A stretch of 64,000 nucleotides of DNA, taken from the NCBI RefSeq assembly GCF_900110965.1, contig NZ_FOFO01000002.1, positions 1 through 64,000 on the forward strand, written 5' to 3'. Of the stretch, positions 37,452 to 46,027 are shown one piece after another. The notes below the pieces were generated by a model that searched no databases, had not been told where the DNA came from, and saw nothing but the letters and a program-made list of their open reading frames with translations. A program made the position numbers and the translations under genes. How positions within the stretch are numbered: position 1 is the first letter of the stretch; the number at the start of each line of letters is the position of its first letter. The stretch comes from Ectothiorhodospira magna. GTDB lineage: Bacteria > Pseudomonadota > Gammaproteobacteria > Ectothiorhodospirales > Ectothiorhodospiraceae.

Positions 37452-39239
37452 ATGCGTACTCATTATTGCGGCACCGTCGATGAATCCCTGCTCGACCAGG
37501 AGGTGACCCTGTGTGGCTGGGTCAACCGTCGCCGTGACCATGGGGGCGTCATTTTCGTCGATCTGCGGGACCGGGAGGGTCTGGTGCAGGTGGTGTTCGA
37601 TCCGGATCGGGCCGAGGTGTTCCGGACCGCCGAACGGGTCCGCAGTGAATATGTGCTGCAGGTGCGCGGCAAGGTCCGCCGCCGTCCCGAGGGCACGGTC
37701 AACACCGATCTGCGCACCGGCGCCATCGAGGTGCTGGGCACCGAACTGACTGTACTCAACGCCGCCGAGACGCCGCCCTTCCAACTGGACGAGGACGAAG
37801 TGGGGGAGGAAACCCGCCTGCGCTACCGCTACATGGACCTGCGCCGTCCCATCATGCAGACCCGCCTGCGCCTGCGTGCCCAGGTGACCGGAACGCTGCG
37901 CCGTTTCCTGGAATCCCACGGCTTCCTGGACATCGAAACCCCCATGCTCACCAAGGCCACCCCCGAGGGTGCCCGCGACTATCTGGTGCCCAGCCGCACC
38001 CATCCCGGCAGCTTTTTTGCCCTACCCCAGTCCCCCCAGCTGTTCAAGCAGTTGCTGATGATGTCCGGCCTGGACCGCTACTACCAGATCGTCCGCTGCT
38101 TCCGCGACGAAGACCTGCGGGCCGACCGTCAGCCGGAATTCACCCAGCTGGATATTGAGACCGCCTTCATGGATGAAGAGGCCATCATGACCCTCATGGA
38201 GGAGATGATGCGGGAACTGTTCGCCCAGGTGCTGGAAGTGCCCCTGCACACCCCCTTCCAGCGCATGACCTATGCCGAGGCCATGCACCGCTACGGTTCC
38301 GACAAGCCGGATCTGCGTATTCCCCTGGAACTGGTGGATCTCACCGACGTAATGGCCCAGGTGGAGTTCAAGGTGTTCTCCGGCCCGGCCAGGGACCCCA
38401 ACGGTCGGGTGGCCGCCCTGCGCCTGCCCAAGGGCGGCGAAGTGTCCCGCAAGGAGATCGACGACTACACCAGCTTCGTCGGTCGTTACGGTGCCAAGGG
38501 TCTGGCCTATATCAAGGTCAACGACATCAACGCCGGGCGCGAAGGGTTGCAGTCCCCCATTCTCAAGTTCCTGCCGGATACGGTGGTGGTGGAAATCCTC
38601 AACCGCACCGGTGCCGAGGACGGCGACCTGATCTTCTTCGGCGCCGACAAGGCCCGGGTGGTGAATGAGTCCCTGGGGGCGCTGCGGGTCAAGCTGGGCC
38701 AGGACCGGGGTTTGGTGGAGCGGGGCTGGCGGCCCCTGTGGGTGGTGGATTTTCCCATGTTCGAGCTGGACGACAAGGAAAACCGCTGGGTGGCCCTGCA
38801 TCATCCCTTCACCGCGCCGCGCACCGACGATCTGGCGGCCCTGTCCGAGCATCCGGGCCAGCTGGTTTCCCGCGCCTACGACATGGTGCTCAACGGCACC
38901 GAGGTGGGCGGCGGTTCCGTGCGTATCCACAACATGGCCATGCAGCAGGCGGTGTTCGGTCTGCTGGGCATCGGCGAAGACGAAGCCAGAGAGAAGTTCG
39001 GCTTCCTGCTGGATGCCCTCAAGTACGGTTGCCCGCCCCACGGCGGCATCGCCTTCGGTCTGGACCGTCTGGTGATGCTCATGACCGGTGCCCAGTCCAT
39101 CCGTGACGTCATGGCCTTCCCCAAGACCCAGACCGCCGCCTGCCCCCTGACCCAGGCCCCGGCCCCGGTCAGCGAGGCCCAGTTGCGGGAGTTGGGTATC
39201 CGGTTGCGGCCAATGGGTGGGGACAAGAAGGAAGCCTGA
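37452..39239 (+). CDS. aspS: aspartyl-tRNA synthetase
   Basis: AspS charges tRNA-Asp (or also tRNA-Asn in non-discriminating forms). The OB-fold anticodon domain starts [13 protein letters not shown] and contains [20 protein letters not shown]. Class II motif 2 is [18 protein letters not shown], the bacterial GAD insertion domain lies around residues 280-420, and motif 3 is [16 protein letters not shown]. Its 595 residues are normal for bacterial AspRS. GAAGG seven bases before the ATG is the ribosome site. Confidence 0.98.
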   Translation: MRTHYCGTVDESLLDQEVTLCGWVNRRRDHGGVIFVDLRDREGLVQVVFDPDRAEVFRTAERVRSEYVLQVRGKVRRRPEGTVNTDLRTGAIEVLGTELTVLNAAETPPFQLDEDEVGEETRLRYRYMDLRRPIMQTRLRLRAQVTGTLRRFLESHGFLDIETPMLTKATPEGARDYLVPSRTHPGSFFALPQSPQLFKQLLMMSGLDRYYQIVRCFRDEDLRADRQPEFTQLDIETAFMDEEAIMTLMEEMMRELFAQVLEVPLHTPFQRMTYAEAMHRYGSDKPDLRIPLELVDLTDVMAQVEFKVFSGPARDPNGRVAALRLPKGGEVSRKEIDDYTSFVGRYGAKGLAYIKVNDINAGREGLQSPILKFLPDTVVVEILNRTGAEDGDLIFFGADKARVVNESLGALRVKLGQDRGLVERGWRPLWVVDFPMFELDDKENRWVALHHPFTAPRTDDLAALSEHPGQLVSRAYDMVLNGTEVGGGSVRIHNMAMQQAVFGLLGIGEDEAREKFGFLLDALKYGCPPHGGIAFGLDRLVMLMTGAQSIRDVMAFPKTQTAACPLTQAPAPVSEAQLRELGIRLRPMGGDKKEA

Positions 39240-39263
39240 TCCCTCGCTGTGGCATGGGTAAAA

Positions 39264-39291
39264 CTCCCCTTTCCCATAGGTGAAAGGGGAG
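39264..39291. terminator. hairpin after aspS
   Basis: CTCCCCTTTC and GAAAGGGGAG form a perfect 10-bp stem with an 8-base loop, 25 bases after the aspS stop. There is no T run, so it may assist the stronger terminator just downstream. Confidence 0.5.
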
Positions 39292-39332
39292 CAGCAGACC
39301 CAGATCCAGCAGGGCCAGATCAAGCAGACAAA

Positions 39333-39366
39333 AAAAGGGTGCGGAGGTTTTCCTCCGCACCCTTTT
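39333..39366. terminator. bidirectional terminator between aspS and porin
   Basis: A 15-bp perfect stem AAAAGGGTGCGGAGG with a TTTT loop ends in T's in both directions. It serves convergent aspS and the porin and is one of the clearest intrinsic terminators in the window. Confidence 0.92.
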
Positions 39367-39430
39367 AACTTCCAGTGCATGCCTTCCGGTCAGGCGACCT
39401 TGGGCAATGCCATCGGTATGGGACCGATGA

Positions 39431-40468
39431 TTAGAAGTTGTGGGTCACGCCGATCTGGAAGCCGGAGACATCTTCGCCAGCAACCACTGCACCAACGCCC
39501 TTGCCCTTGCCGGAGCCGGTCAGGCCATATCTGCCTGCATCATCGTTGTCAGCCAGCGCGTAAACTGCATAGATACCGGTACGACGGGAGAAGTTGAAAC
39601 CACCACCCAGGGCGTACATCTTGGCGCCATTGTCGGTGGTCAGTTCATCGGCAAAGGTGTAGGAGGCCATCAGGTAAGCCTGACCGAAGCTGTAACGGGC
39701 GCCCAGATGGAAGGCGTCACGGTCATCCTGGCCATCGTCAATATTCTCGTACATGGCAGCCAGGGTCAGATCGGCGATCTGGTAGGTGCCACCCACTTTC
39801 CAGGCTTGTTGATCTTCGCCACCCACGCCGAAGTTGTTGTTCTGCTCATAAGCAACGGCAACGTACATCGGACCCTGGGAGAACACACCCGCCAGAGAGA
39901 AGGCGTTTGTGTCGTTAGCATCCGGGTTGTTGTTCGGGGTGTCATCGACGAGGTCGGTGGTGTAAGACGCCATGAACTGCATGCCGCCGAAATCGGGGGT
40001 CATGTAGATCAGGGTGTTGTCATTACGACGGTAGAAATTGTTGGCGTTGTTGCCAGTCTGAGCAGCCACATGGTGCATGTCACCCAGGGTATCGGCGAAG
40101 AAGTTCAGGCGCAGGGTGGACAGCTTGTAGGGGGTGTCGTGCTTGCCGATGCGCAACTCACCAAAACCACCAGCCAGACCGACATAGGTATTACGAGCCG
40201 TCAGGTTGCTACCATCAAATGCGCGACCCTCATTGCCCTGCAGGGCAGCTTCGATCTGGAACACACCACGCAGGCCCATGCCCAGATCTTCAGAACCACG
40301 CACACCCAGACGGGAGGAGTTGGAGGCCAGCTGGTGGGAACTATCAACACCATCGTCCACATAGTCCATGGACACATTCAGACGACCGTACAGGGTGGTG
40401 TCGGCCATGGCGGCGGCGGGCAGGCCCATGGCGGCAGCCACTGCGAATACGAGTACTTTCTTTTGCAT
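39431..40468 (-). CDS. outer membrane porin (gram-negative porin family)
   Basis: A 345-residue porin with a signal peptide (KKVLVFAVAAAMGLPAAAMA before DTTLYGRLNVS). It has alternating beta-strands, SRLGVRGSEDLGMGLRGVFQIE typical of the trimeric 16-stranded porins, and a terminal phenylalanine (GVTHNF) recognised by the BAM machinery. ATG 40468 has GAGG nine bases upstream. A sigma-54-type promoter and a palindromic upstream site precede it, and a sigma-54 activator gene lies just upstream, so expression is probably activated by that protein. The pore specificity is unknown. Confidence 0.93.
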   Translation of the reverse strand: MQKKVLVFAVAAAMGLPAAAMADTTLYGRLNVSMDYVDDGVDSSHQLASNSSRLGVRGSEDLGMGLRGVFQIEAALQGNEGRAFDGSNLTARNTYVGLAGGFGELRIGKHDTPYKLSTLRLNFFADTLGDMHHVAAQTGNNANNFYRRNDNTLIYMTPDFGGMQFMASYTTDLVDDTPNNNPDANDTNAFSLAGVFSQGPMYVAVAYEQNNNFGVGGEDQQAWKVGGTYQIADLTLAAMYENIDDGQDDRDAFHLGARYSFGQAYLMASYTFADELTTDNGAKMYALGGGFNFSRRTGIYAVYALADNDDAGRYGLTGSGKGKGVGAVVAGEDVSGFQIGVTHNF

Positions 40469-40535
40469 GCTGATGTTCCTCTGCAGAGCGGTTATCGTTG
40501 TCACAAGATCTGACGATGTCAGTCCTCCGCCATAA

Positions 40536-40551
40536 TGCAGAAGCCGTGCCA
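40536..40551 (-). promoter_or_regulatory. sigma-54 promoter of the porin
   Basis: The minus strand reads TGGCACGGCTTCTGCA: the GG and GC dinucleotides are ten bases apart, the -24 box is perfect, and the -12 box differs by one base. Transcription should start near 40524, giving a leader of about 55 bases. Confidence 0.85.
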
Positions 40552-40615
40552 AATTAATAAGTCACTGATTTTTAATGTGTAAAAATACAACACACCATGA
40601 CAACAAGCCTGACAC

Positions 40616-40636
40616 TGTCATGTCAATGACATGACA
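40616..40636. promoter_or_regulatory. 21-bp perfect palindrome, probable enhancer site
   Basis: Ten-base arms TGTCATGTCA and their exact complement flank a single A. The centre is about 100 bases upstream of the predicted porin start, where enhancer-binding proteins act. A further half site (ATGACA) occurs near 40597. It also lies just before the activator's own stop, between the two genes. Confidence 0.75.
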
Positions 40637-40678
40637 AACAGAAGAAATGTTGTTTTTTAGGTACAATTTCTACCCTGC

Positions 40679-42022
40679 TCAACCCCGAATCTGGAATTTT
40701 TCCAGATAGCGATACAAAGTACGCTCGCTGACCCCCAAACGCCGGGCCGCCTCGGAACGATGCCCTCCACTGGCAGCCAGTGCAGCCCTGACACCCGCTT
40801 CGGTACATGCGGTACGGACCCGCCGAGGTTGGGCGCTCAACCCGGTATCGGCATCATGGGCCTGCCTGGACTGAAAAGCGATATGCTCCGGCAACAACGG
40901 CCCCCCGCCCGCCAGAATCGCCGCCCGGGTCATGATGTTCTTCAATTCACGCACATTGCCCGGATAGTGATGGGACACCAGCAAATCGGTCACCGGCACG
41001 GACAGGGGCAAATGGGATGCACCGCCCTCCACCTCCCTTAAAAAATATTCCGCCAGGGCAAGCACATCCTCCCGCCGTTCCCGTAGCGGAGGGATGAAAA
41101 TGGGAAACGCCGACAACCGATAATACAAATCTTCCCGAAACCCCCCCTGGGTCACCATGGAGGCCAGATCACGATGGGTGGCGGCCACCACCCGGGCATC
41201 CACCGGAATATACTCCGTCCCCCCCACCCGACGGATGCGAGAGGTTTCCAGCACCCGCAGCAGTTTGCTCTGCATCGCCAGGGGCAACTCCCCCACCTCA
41301 TCAATGAACAGCGTCCCCCCCTGGGCCGCCTCGAACAGACCGATCTTGCGCCGGTCCGCCCCGGTAAACGCCCCTTTTTCATAGCCGAACAACTCTGCCT
41401 CGATGATCTGCTCCCCCAGGGTGGAACAATCCACCACCACCAGCGGTCCCTGGGCGCGACCGGAACAATGGTGCAGATAATCCGCCACCCGCTCCTTGCC
41501 CACACCACTTTCTCCCAGCAACAGCACCGTGGCATGGGTAGGCCCCACCCGCTCCACCATCCGCATCAATTCCCGCATGGGGGCAGACTGCCCCACCAGG
41601 CGCACATTCTCTGAGGATCCGGAGACCGTTGCCGCATCGGGATACAGCAGCAGACCAAAAAAATCCCCATCATCACCCGAGTGCCGGGTCATTCGAATAT
41701 TCAGACGCTGGCGCCCCCGACCGCCATAGACCAGCACCGACACAGACCGGGACATGGATTCCGGGCTGGCCAGTGGACAACGCCCTGCCCCGGCACAGTC
41801 CCCCGGCACCCCCAGAAAAAACTCACCACAACCCATCCCCTGCAACGCCTCGCGGGACAAGGACAGGCAATCCAGGGCCGCCCTGTTGGCCGCCAGCAGG
41901 CGATGGTTGCCATCAAGGATCACAAAGGCATCGGGAATCAGTTCGACCACTTGATCGAGGGTGGGCGCGGCAGCGGCGTTGGGGCGGTTGTTCAGGGTCA
42001 GCATGGCGGGGAGGTATTCCAT
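40679..42022 (-). CDS. PAS-containing sigma-54-dependent transcriptional activator
   Basis: The protein has an N-terminal PAS-like domain (VVELIPDAFVILDGNHRLLA) with a cysteine-rich loop (MGCGEFFLGVPGDCAGAGRC). Its AAA+ domain has GESGVGKERVADYL, the complete sigma-54 loop GAFTGADR and Walker B TLFIDEVGELPL. A Fis-type HTH follows (GGHRSEAARRLGVSERTLYR). There is no receiver domain, so the signal is sensed by the PAS part; cysteines suggest redox, metal or cofactor binding, which is inference. Starts at 42022 or 42004 are possible; neither has a ribosome site. The porin downstream is the likely target. Confidence 0.9.
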   Translation of the reverse strand: MEYLPAMLTLNNRPNAAAAPTLDQVVELIPDAFVILDGNHRLLAANRAALDCLSLSREALQGMGCGEFFLGVPGDCAGAGRCPLASPESMSRSVSVLVYGGRGRQRLNIRMTRHSGDDGDFFGLLLYPDAATVSGSSENVRLVGQSAPMRELMRMVERVGPTHATVLLLGESGVGKERVADYLHHCSGRAQGPLVVVDCSTLGEQIIEAELFGYEKGAFTGADRRKIGLFEAAQGGTLFIDEVGELPLAMQSKLLRVLETSRIRRVGGTEYIPVDARVVAATHRDLASMVTQGGFREDLYYRLSAFPIFIPPLRERREDVLALAEYFLREVEGGASHLPLSVPVTDLLVSHHYPGNVRELKNIMTRAAILAGGGPLLPEHIAFQSRQAHDADTGLSAQPRRVRTACTEAGVRAALAASGGHRSEAARRLGVSERTLYRYLEKFQIRG

Positions 42023-42090
42023 CAAAAATTCGGCGCGGGTGCTCCCACCATAGCCCATCGGGCTTGGTGGGAGGGGAAGCGCCGGAACGA

Positions 42091-42118
42091 AAAAAGGCCC
42101 CACAAAGGGGGCCTTTTT
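42091..42118 (-). terminator. terminator of tRNA-Gln
   Basis: An 11-bp stem AAAAAGGCCCC with its complement and a six-base loop is followed on the minus strand by T's. It lies seven bases after the tRNA and is symmetrical enough to work in both directions. Confidence 0.9.
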
Positions 42119-42125
42119 ATCAATA

Positions 42126-42199
42126 TGGCTGGGGGACCAGGATTCGAACCTGGGTTGACGGAGTCAGAGTCCGTAGTCCTACCGCTAGACGATCCCCCA
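42126..42199 (-). tRNA. tRNA-Gln (anticodon CTG)
   Basis: The minus strand folds as a 74-base cloverleaf. The acceptor stem is TGGGGGA paired with TCCCCCA, the anticodon arm is ACGGA/TCCGT with loop CTCTGAC (anticodon CTG, codon CAG), the T arm contains GGTTCGAATCC, and CCA is encoded. It stands alone between rpsI and its own terminator. Confidence 0.96.
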
Positions 42200-42281
42200 A
42201 TAAAACCGAGGCGCAAATCTACAGCATGACGGGGTGTTGAATCAAGCCCCGAAATAAAAACCGAACAACCATCCCACACAA

Positions 42282-42301
42282 GGCCATCCTGATGGATGGC
42301 C
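42282..42301 (-). terminator. hairpin after rpsI
   Basis: GGCCATCC and GGATGGCC form an 8-bp stem with a 4-base loop, 36 bases after the rpsI stop. The minus strand continues TTGTGTGGG, so the T run is poor. Confidence 0.5.
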
Positions 42302-42336
42302 CTGGGGCGACTGCAAGCCGTTCCTGTCGCCAGAGA

Positions 42337-42729
42337 TCAGCGCTTGCTGAACTGAGTGGCGCGACGGGCTTTGCGCAGACCCACCTTCTTACGCTCGACC
42401 TGACGGGCATCACGAGTCATAAAGCCGTGAGTCCGCATGGCACCCCGCAGATTCTCATCGTACTCCACCAGAGCGCGGGCAATACCCAGACGGATGGCAC
42501 CGGCCTGACCGTTGGCACCGCCGCCCTTCACCGTAGCCACGATGTCGAAACGATCCAGGCTCTCGGCTACTTCCAGCGGCTGACGGACCACCATGCGGGA
42601 GGTCTCACGCCCAAAGTAGACATCCAGGGGCTTGTTGTTAACAGTGATCTCGCCCTTACCGGGGCGCAGAAACACCCGCGCAGAAGCCTCTTTGCGGCGT
42701 CCGGTTCCGTAATTCTGGGTTGTTGCCAT
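42337..42729 (-). CDS. rpsI: 30S ribosomal protein S9
   Basis: S9 is a small-subunit protein whose C-terminal tail reaches the P-site tRNA. The 130-residue sequence starts [18 protein letters not shown] and ends in the typical [11 protein letters not shown]. It forms the standard rplM-rpsI operon, 57 bases after rplM. Confidence 0.98.
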   Translation of the reverse strand: MATTQNYGTGRRKEASARVFLRPGKGEITVNNKPLDVYFGRETSRMVVRQPLEVAESLDRFDIVATVKGGGANGQAGAIRLGIARALVEYDENLRGAMRTHGFMTRDARQVERKKVGLRKARRATQFSKR

Positions 42730-42786
42730 CTCTTGACCTGCCTGTGTGCTGCCCGGCCATGCAAGGCGACCGGATCAGAGTGTGAT

Positions 42787-43215
42787 TCAGATTTCCAGCG
42801 GCTGAGGCTGCTGGGCAGTGTGGCTGTGTTCGGCTCCGGCATACACCTTGAGCTTCTTGAACATGGCCCGGCCCAGAGGATTCTTGGGCAACATGCCCTT
42901 CACCGCGATTTCGATGAGGCGCTCGGGAGCACGCTCACGAATCTGCCGTGCGCTGGCGGATTTCATATGGCCGACATAACCGGTATGCCGGTAGTACATC
43001 TTGTCGCTTTCCTTGTTACCGCTAAGGCGCACCTTGGAAGCATTGACGATCACGATGTAATCGCCGGTGTCCACATGCGGGGTATACACGGGCTTGTGCT
43101 TGCCACGCAGGCGACGAGCCACTTCGCTGGCGAGCCGGCCAAGGGTTTTGCCAGAGGCATCAACCACGTACCAGTCGCGGGTGACTTCAGCGGGCTTGGC
43201 GCTAAATGTCTTCAT
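42787..43215 (-). CDS. rplM: 50S ribosomal protein L13
   Basis: L13 is an early-assembly large-subunit protein; in E. coli it regulates its own mRNA. The sequence [20 protein letters not shown] matches E. coli L13 from residue 1, placing the start at the second of two adjacent ATGs (43215). The C-terminal [21 protein letters not shown] is typical. No ribosome site precedes the ATG: the leader immediately upstream is the repeat shared with sucC, and its only AGGAGG is about 90 bases away. Confidence 0.97.
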   Translation of the reverse strand: MKTFSAKPAEVTRDWYVVDASGKTLGRLASEVARRLRGKHKPVYTPHVDTGDYIVIVNASKVRLSGNKESDKMYYRHTGYVGHMKSASARQIRERAPERLIEIAVKGMLPKNPLGRAMFKKLKVYAGAEHSHTAQQPQPLEI

Positions 43216-43218
43216 CAT

Positions 43219-43337
43219 TTTGCGCGAGAACCCCCGTCTTTCAAGTCGGGGAGGGATGGTGCATCGTGCCCAGCACGATCACAGGCCCTGCTCGCGTCCT
43301 CCTGTATGGGTTTGGGTTAAAAGATACAGCCATAGCC
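43219..43337 (-). promoter_or_regulatory. rplM 5' leader homologous to the sucC leader (copy A)
   Basis: Read on the minus strand this matches copy B before sucC in the same order, orientation and distance to the start codon. The ATCGTGC/GCACGAT hairpin and the CCCCG/CGGGG hairpin are both kept despite base changes. Its last bases, TCTCGCGCAAA, are shared to within one or two bases of the start codon. A known L13 autoregulatory site does not, to my knowledge, look like this. It could equally be an IS200/IS605-type end repeat recruited as leader. Confidence 0.7.
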
Positions 43338-43569
43338 ATCAATCCGGACCGGGGGAACGGGGCACAATCCTGTGAACCACGCTCTGATCCCGCCCCAGCA
43401 GCAACCGTGCGCGTTCTTTCATTCGCCCCAGAAACAGACCCTTTCGTTGCTGGACGAGGGGGGTTGACCTGAATTCCAGGATGCGCATGAGCCACGGAAA
43501 GCGGGCAATGATAACGGGGAACCGGGCGGGTGACAAGGGGGATGTGGCCCAGGAATTCCGGCCAACCAA
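43338..43569. other. intergenic stretch upstream of the rplM leader
   Basis: I see no gene. The promoter for the rplM-rpsI operon should lie here or in the repeat, but I found no convincing hexamers. A minus-strand frame crosses it but ends inside the repeat and has no family resemblance. Confidence 0.4.
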
Positions 43570-44160
43570 TCACCCCCCTCTGACGGCCATGGCCAGACGG
43601 GCCACCGCCGCCCCCACCCCTTCCACTCCCTTGCGAACATCCTCATCCCGAAGTTCACCGCCATCGGTGAATGCCTGGCCCGCCTGCCCCACTCCCATCT
43701 GTTCGGGCACCACCAAAAACCCCAGATTGGCCAGATACTGACGGGTATGCTGCAGGGAACGCAGACCACCCAGACCGCCGGGAGAGGCGGCGGCAATGCC
43801 GGCGGGCTTGCCCCGCACATGGACCGTCCCCGGCTGACCGGAGCCATCGGGCAAGGGGCGGGAAACCCAGTCCAGGGCATTCTTGAGCAGGGGGGTGAAA
43901 AAACCGTTGTATTCGGGAGAGGTCAGCAACAGGCCGTCATGGTCCGCGAACAACTGCTGCAACCGGGCGGCATTGTCGGGCAATCCCTGGGCGTCTTCCA
44001 GATCGCCGTCGTAGATGGGCAACGGATACTCCCCCAGACTCACCACCCGGACCTCAGCCCCCGCCACCTCGGCCCCGCAGGCCATCACCGCCAGCACCTT
44101 GCCGTTGAGAGAGTCCCGGCGGGCACTGCCGGACAGAGCAAGCAGACATGGTTTGGACAT
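43570..44160 (-). CDS. NADPH-dependent FMN reductase family protein
   Basis: This flavodoxin-fold oxidoreductase has the FMN-phosphate loop SGSARRDSLN and the isoalloxazine-side motif SPEYNGFFTPLLKNALDW, as in quinone, azo or chromate reductases. Its 196 residues are normal. The second ATG (44160) has GGAG seven bases upstream; the first (44166) is too close to that site. It is divergent from the ABC exporter gene with only about 75 bases between, so promoters there must be shared or overlapping. Confidence 0.87.
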   Translation of the reverse strand: MSKPCLLALSGSARRDSLNGKVLAVMACGAEVAGAEVRVVSLGEYPLPIYDGDLEDAQGLPDNAARLQQLFADHDGLLLTSPEYNGFFTPLLKNALDWVSRPLPDGSGQPGTVHVRGKPAGIAAASPGGLGGLRSLQHTRQYLANLGFLVVPEQMGVGQAGQAFTDGGELRDEDVRKGVEGVGAAVARLAMAVRGG

Positions 44161-44234
44161 GGACATTCTCCGTTATTGTGCACAAGGACAATTTCTGCAC
44201 TATAGTGCCCCATCGCCCGGAAAAATCCCAAGAC

Positions 44235-46010
44235 ATGGCCAAAACCCTCAAACAGCTCTGGGCCATCCTCACCCCCCATGCCCGCCGGCGCTTTCTGACC
44301 GTGCTGCTGCTCGTGCTGGCCATGACCGCCATCGAAACCGCCGGGGTCATCTCCATCATGCCGTTTCTGGCGGTACTGGGTAACCCGGACCTGGTCACCG
44401 AACAGCCCCAACTGGCCGCCCTCTATCAATGGATGGGCTTTGACAGCCCCATCCAGTTCATCGTGGTCCTGGGCGCCGCCTCCGCCACCCTGGTCGGCCT
44501 GTCGGCCCTGTTCAAATCCTTCACCACCTACACCCTGTTCCGCTTTGCGCACCTGCAGCGCCACGACATCAGCACCCGGCTGTTGCAAACCTACCTGCAA
44601 CAACCCTATGCCTGGTTCCTGGGCAGAAACAGTGCCGGACTCGCCAAGAGCATCCTCTCGGAAGTGGACCAACTGGGCAGTAACCTGCTGCTGCCGGTGA
44701 TCCAGATGATCGCCCACGGCGCGGTCATCCTGGCCATGCTGTTGCTGTTGATCATTTACGATCCCCTCATGGCCCTGCTGGCCGCCGGCATCATTGGCAG
44801 CCTTTATCTTGCCATTTATCAAGGTGTGCGGGTGCGACTGGGCCGCATCGGCAGGGAGCGCCGGGAGGCCAACAGCGAGCGGTTCCAGACCGCCTCGGAA
44901 GCCCTGGGCGGCATCAAGGCCATCACCCTCACCCACAAGGCGGACACCTATGTGACGCGGTTCCGCCACCCTTCCCGCACCTACTCCCGCCATCTGGCCG
45001 CCAACGATACCCTGGGGCAGATCCCCGTGTATCTGGTGGAAGCCACCGGCTACGCGGGACTGGTGGCCCTGGTGCTGGTTCTGGTCTGGCGCGGCGACGA
45101 CCTGGGCCAGATCCTGCCAGTGATCGGCCTGTATGGCTTTGCCGCCTACCGCATGCTGCCCGCCGCTCAAGGCGTCTACCGTGGCTTTGCCCGGCTGCGC
45201 TTCGGAGCCGCCGCCCTGGACCACATCCACCGGGATCTGCATCTGCCCCGGCGCCCCCACATCCCGGCCCCGGAACCCTGGATACCCCAACGGGACATTC
45301 GACTGGCCGGCGTGTCCTATGCCTATCCTGGCAGCGAAGATCGCCCGGTGCTCAAGGACATCGAGCTGCGGATTCCGGTCAATCACACCATCGGCATCAT
45401 CGGCCCCACCGGTTCGGGTAAATCCACCCTGCTGGACCTGATTCTAGGCCTGCTGACACCCACCAGGGGGCAGGTACAGATTGATGACATTCCCCTGACC
45501 CCCGAACGCGCCCCGGCCTGGCACCGGTCCATCGGCTATGTCCCCCAGGAGATTTATCTGCTGGACAACACCGTGGCCGCCAACATTGCCCTGGGCCTGA
45601 GTCCGGAGGAGATTGACCCGGCGGCCCTGGAAGCCGCCGCCAAAGCGGCCCAGATCCATGACTTCATTGTCAACGAGTTGCCCCAGGGCTATCACACAAC
45701 CGTGGGGGAGAGGGGCATTCGACTATCGGGAGGGCAGCGGCAGCGGATCGGGATTGCCCGGGCCTTGTACCATAATCCGCCGGTGCTGATCCTGGATGAA
45801 GCCACTTCGGCTCTGGATCAGAACACTGAATACGAAGTGATTTTTGCAATCAATCAAATGCACGGTAACCGAACCATCATTATGGTTGCACACCGATTGA
45901 GCACGATTAAAAGCTGTGACTTGCTTTATCTTTTGGATTATGGATCTGTAATTCATTATGGGACTTACAGTGAAGTCATAACAAGAAATCCATCTCTTGA
46001 AATGCCATAA
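44235..46010 (+). CDS. ABC exporter, lipid or oligosaccharide flippase type
   Basis: A half-transporter of 591 residues: six membrane helices in residues 1-310 (AIETAGVISIMPFLAVLG resembles PglK-like flippases). The ATPase has Walker A GPTGSGKST, Q loop, signature LSGGQRQRIGIARAL, Walker B VLILDEATSALD and H loop MVAHRLST. From the Walker B region to the stop, base composition changes abruptly from GC-rich to AT-rich, like the genes that follow, so the gene looks like a recombinant. It heads the surface-polysaccharide cluster and probably flips a lipid-linked sugar. Confidence 0.9.
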   Translation: MAKTLKQLWAILTPHARRRFLTVLLLVLAMTAIETAGVISIMPFLAVLGNPDLVTEQPQLAALYQWMGFDSPIQFIVVLGAASATLVGLSALFKSFTTYTLFRFAHLQRHDISTRLLQTYLQQPYAWFLGRNSAGLAKSILSEVDQLGSNLLLPVIQMIAHGAVILAMLLLLIIYDPLMALLAAGIIGSLYLAIYQGVRVRLGRIGRERREANSERFQTASEALGGIKAITLTHKADTYVTRFRHPSRTYSRHLAANDTLGQIPVYLVEATGYAGLVALVLVLVWRGDDLGQILPVIGLYGFAAYRMLPAAQGVYRGFARLRFGAAALDHIHRDLHLPRRPHIPAPEPWIPQRDIRLAGVSYAYPGSEDRPVLKDIELRIPVNHTIGIIGPTGSGKSTLLDLILGLLTPTRGQVQIDDIPLTPERAPAWHRSIGYVPQEIYLLDNTVAANIALGLSPEEIDPAALEAAAKAAQIHDFIVNELPQGYHTTVGERGIRLSGGQRQRIGIARALYHNPPVLILDEATSALDQNTEYEVIFAINQMHGNRTIIMVAHRLSTIKSCDLLYLLDYGSVIHYGTYSEVITRNPSLEMP

Positions 46011-46027
46011 CCCTTACCTGCAGACCT

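Noticed and set aside
41629-42240. Plus-strand frame running across the activator start and tRNA-Gln
   Set aside because: Its C-terminal part translates a tRNA gene, so it cannot be a real protein.
43241-43573. Minus-strand 110-codon gene upstream of rplM
   Set aside because: It ends inside the repeat shared with the sucC leader, has no ribosome site, and the other repeat copy does not keep the frame.
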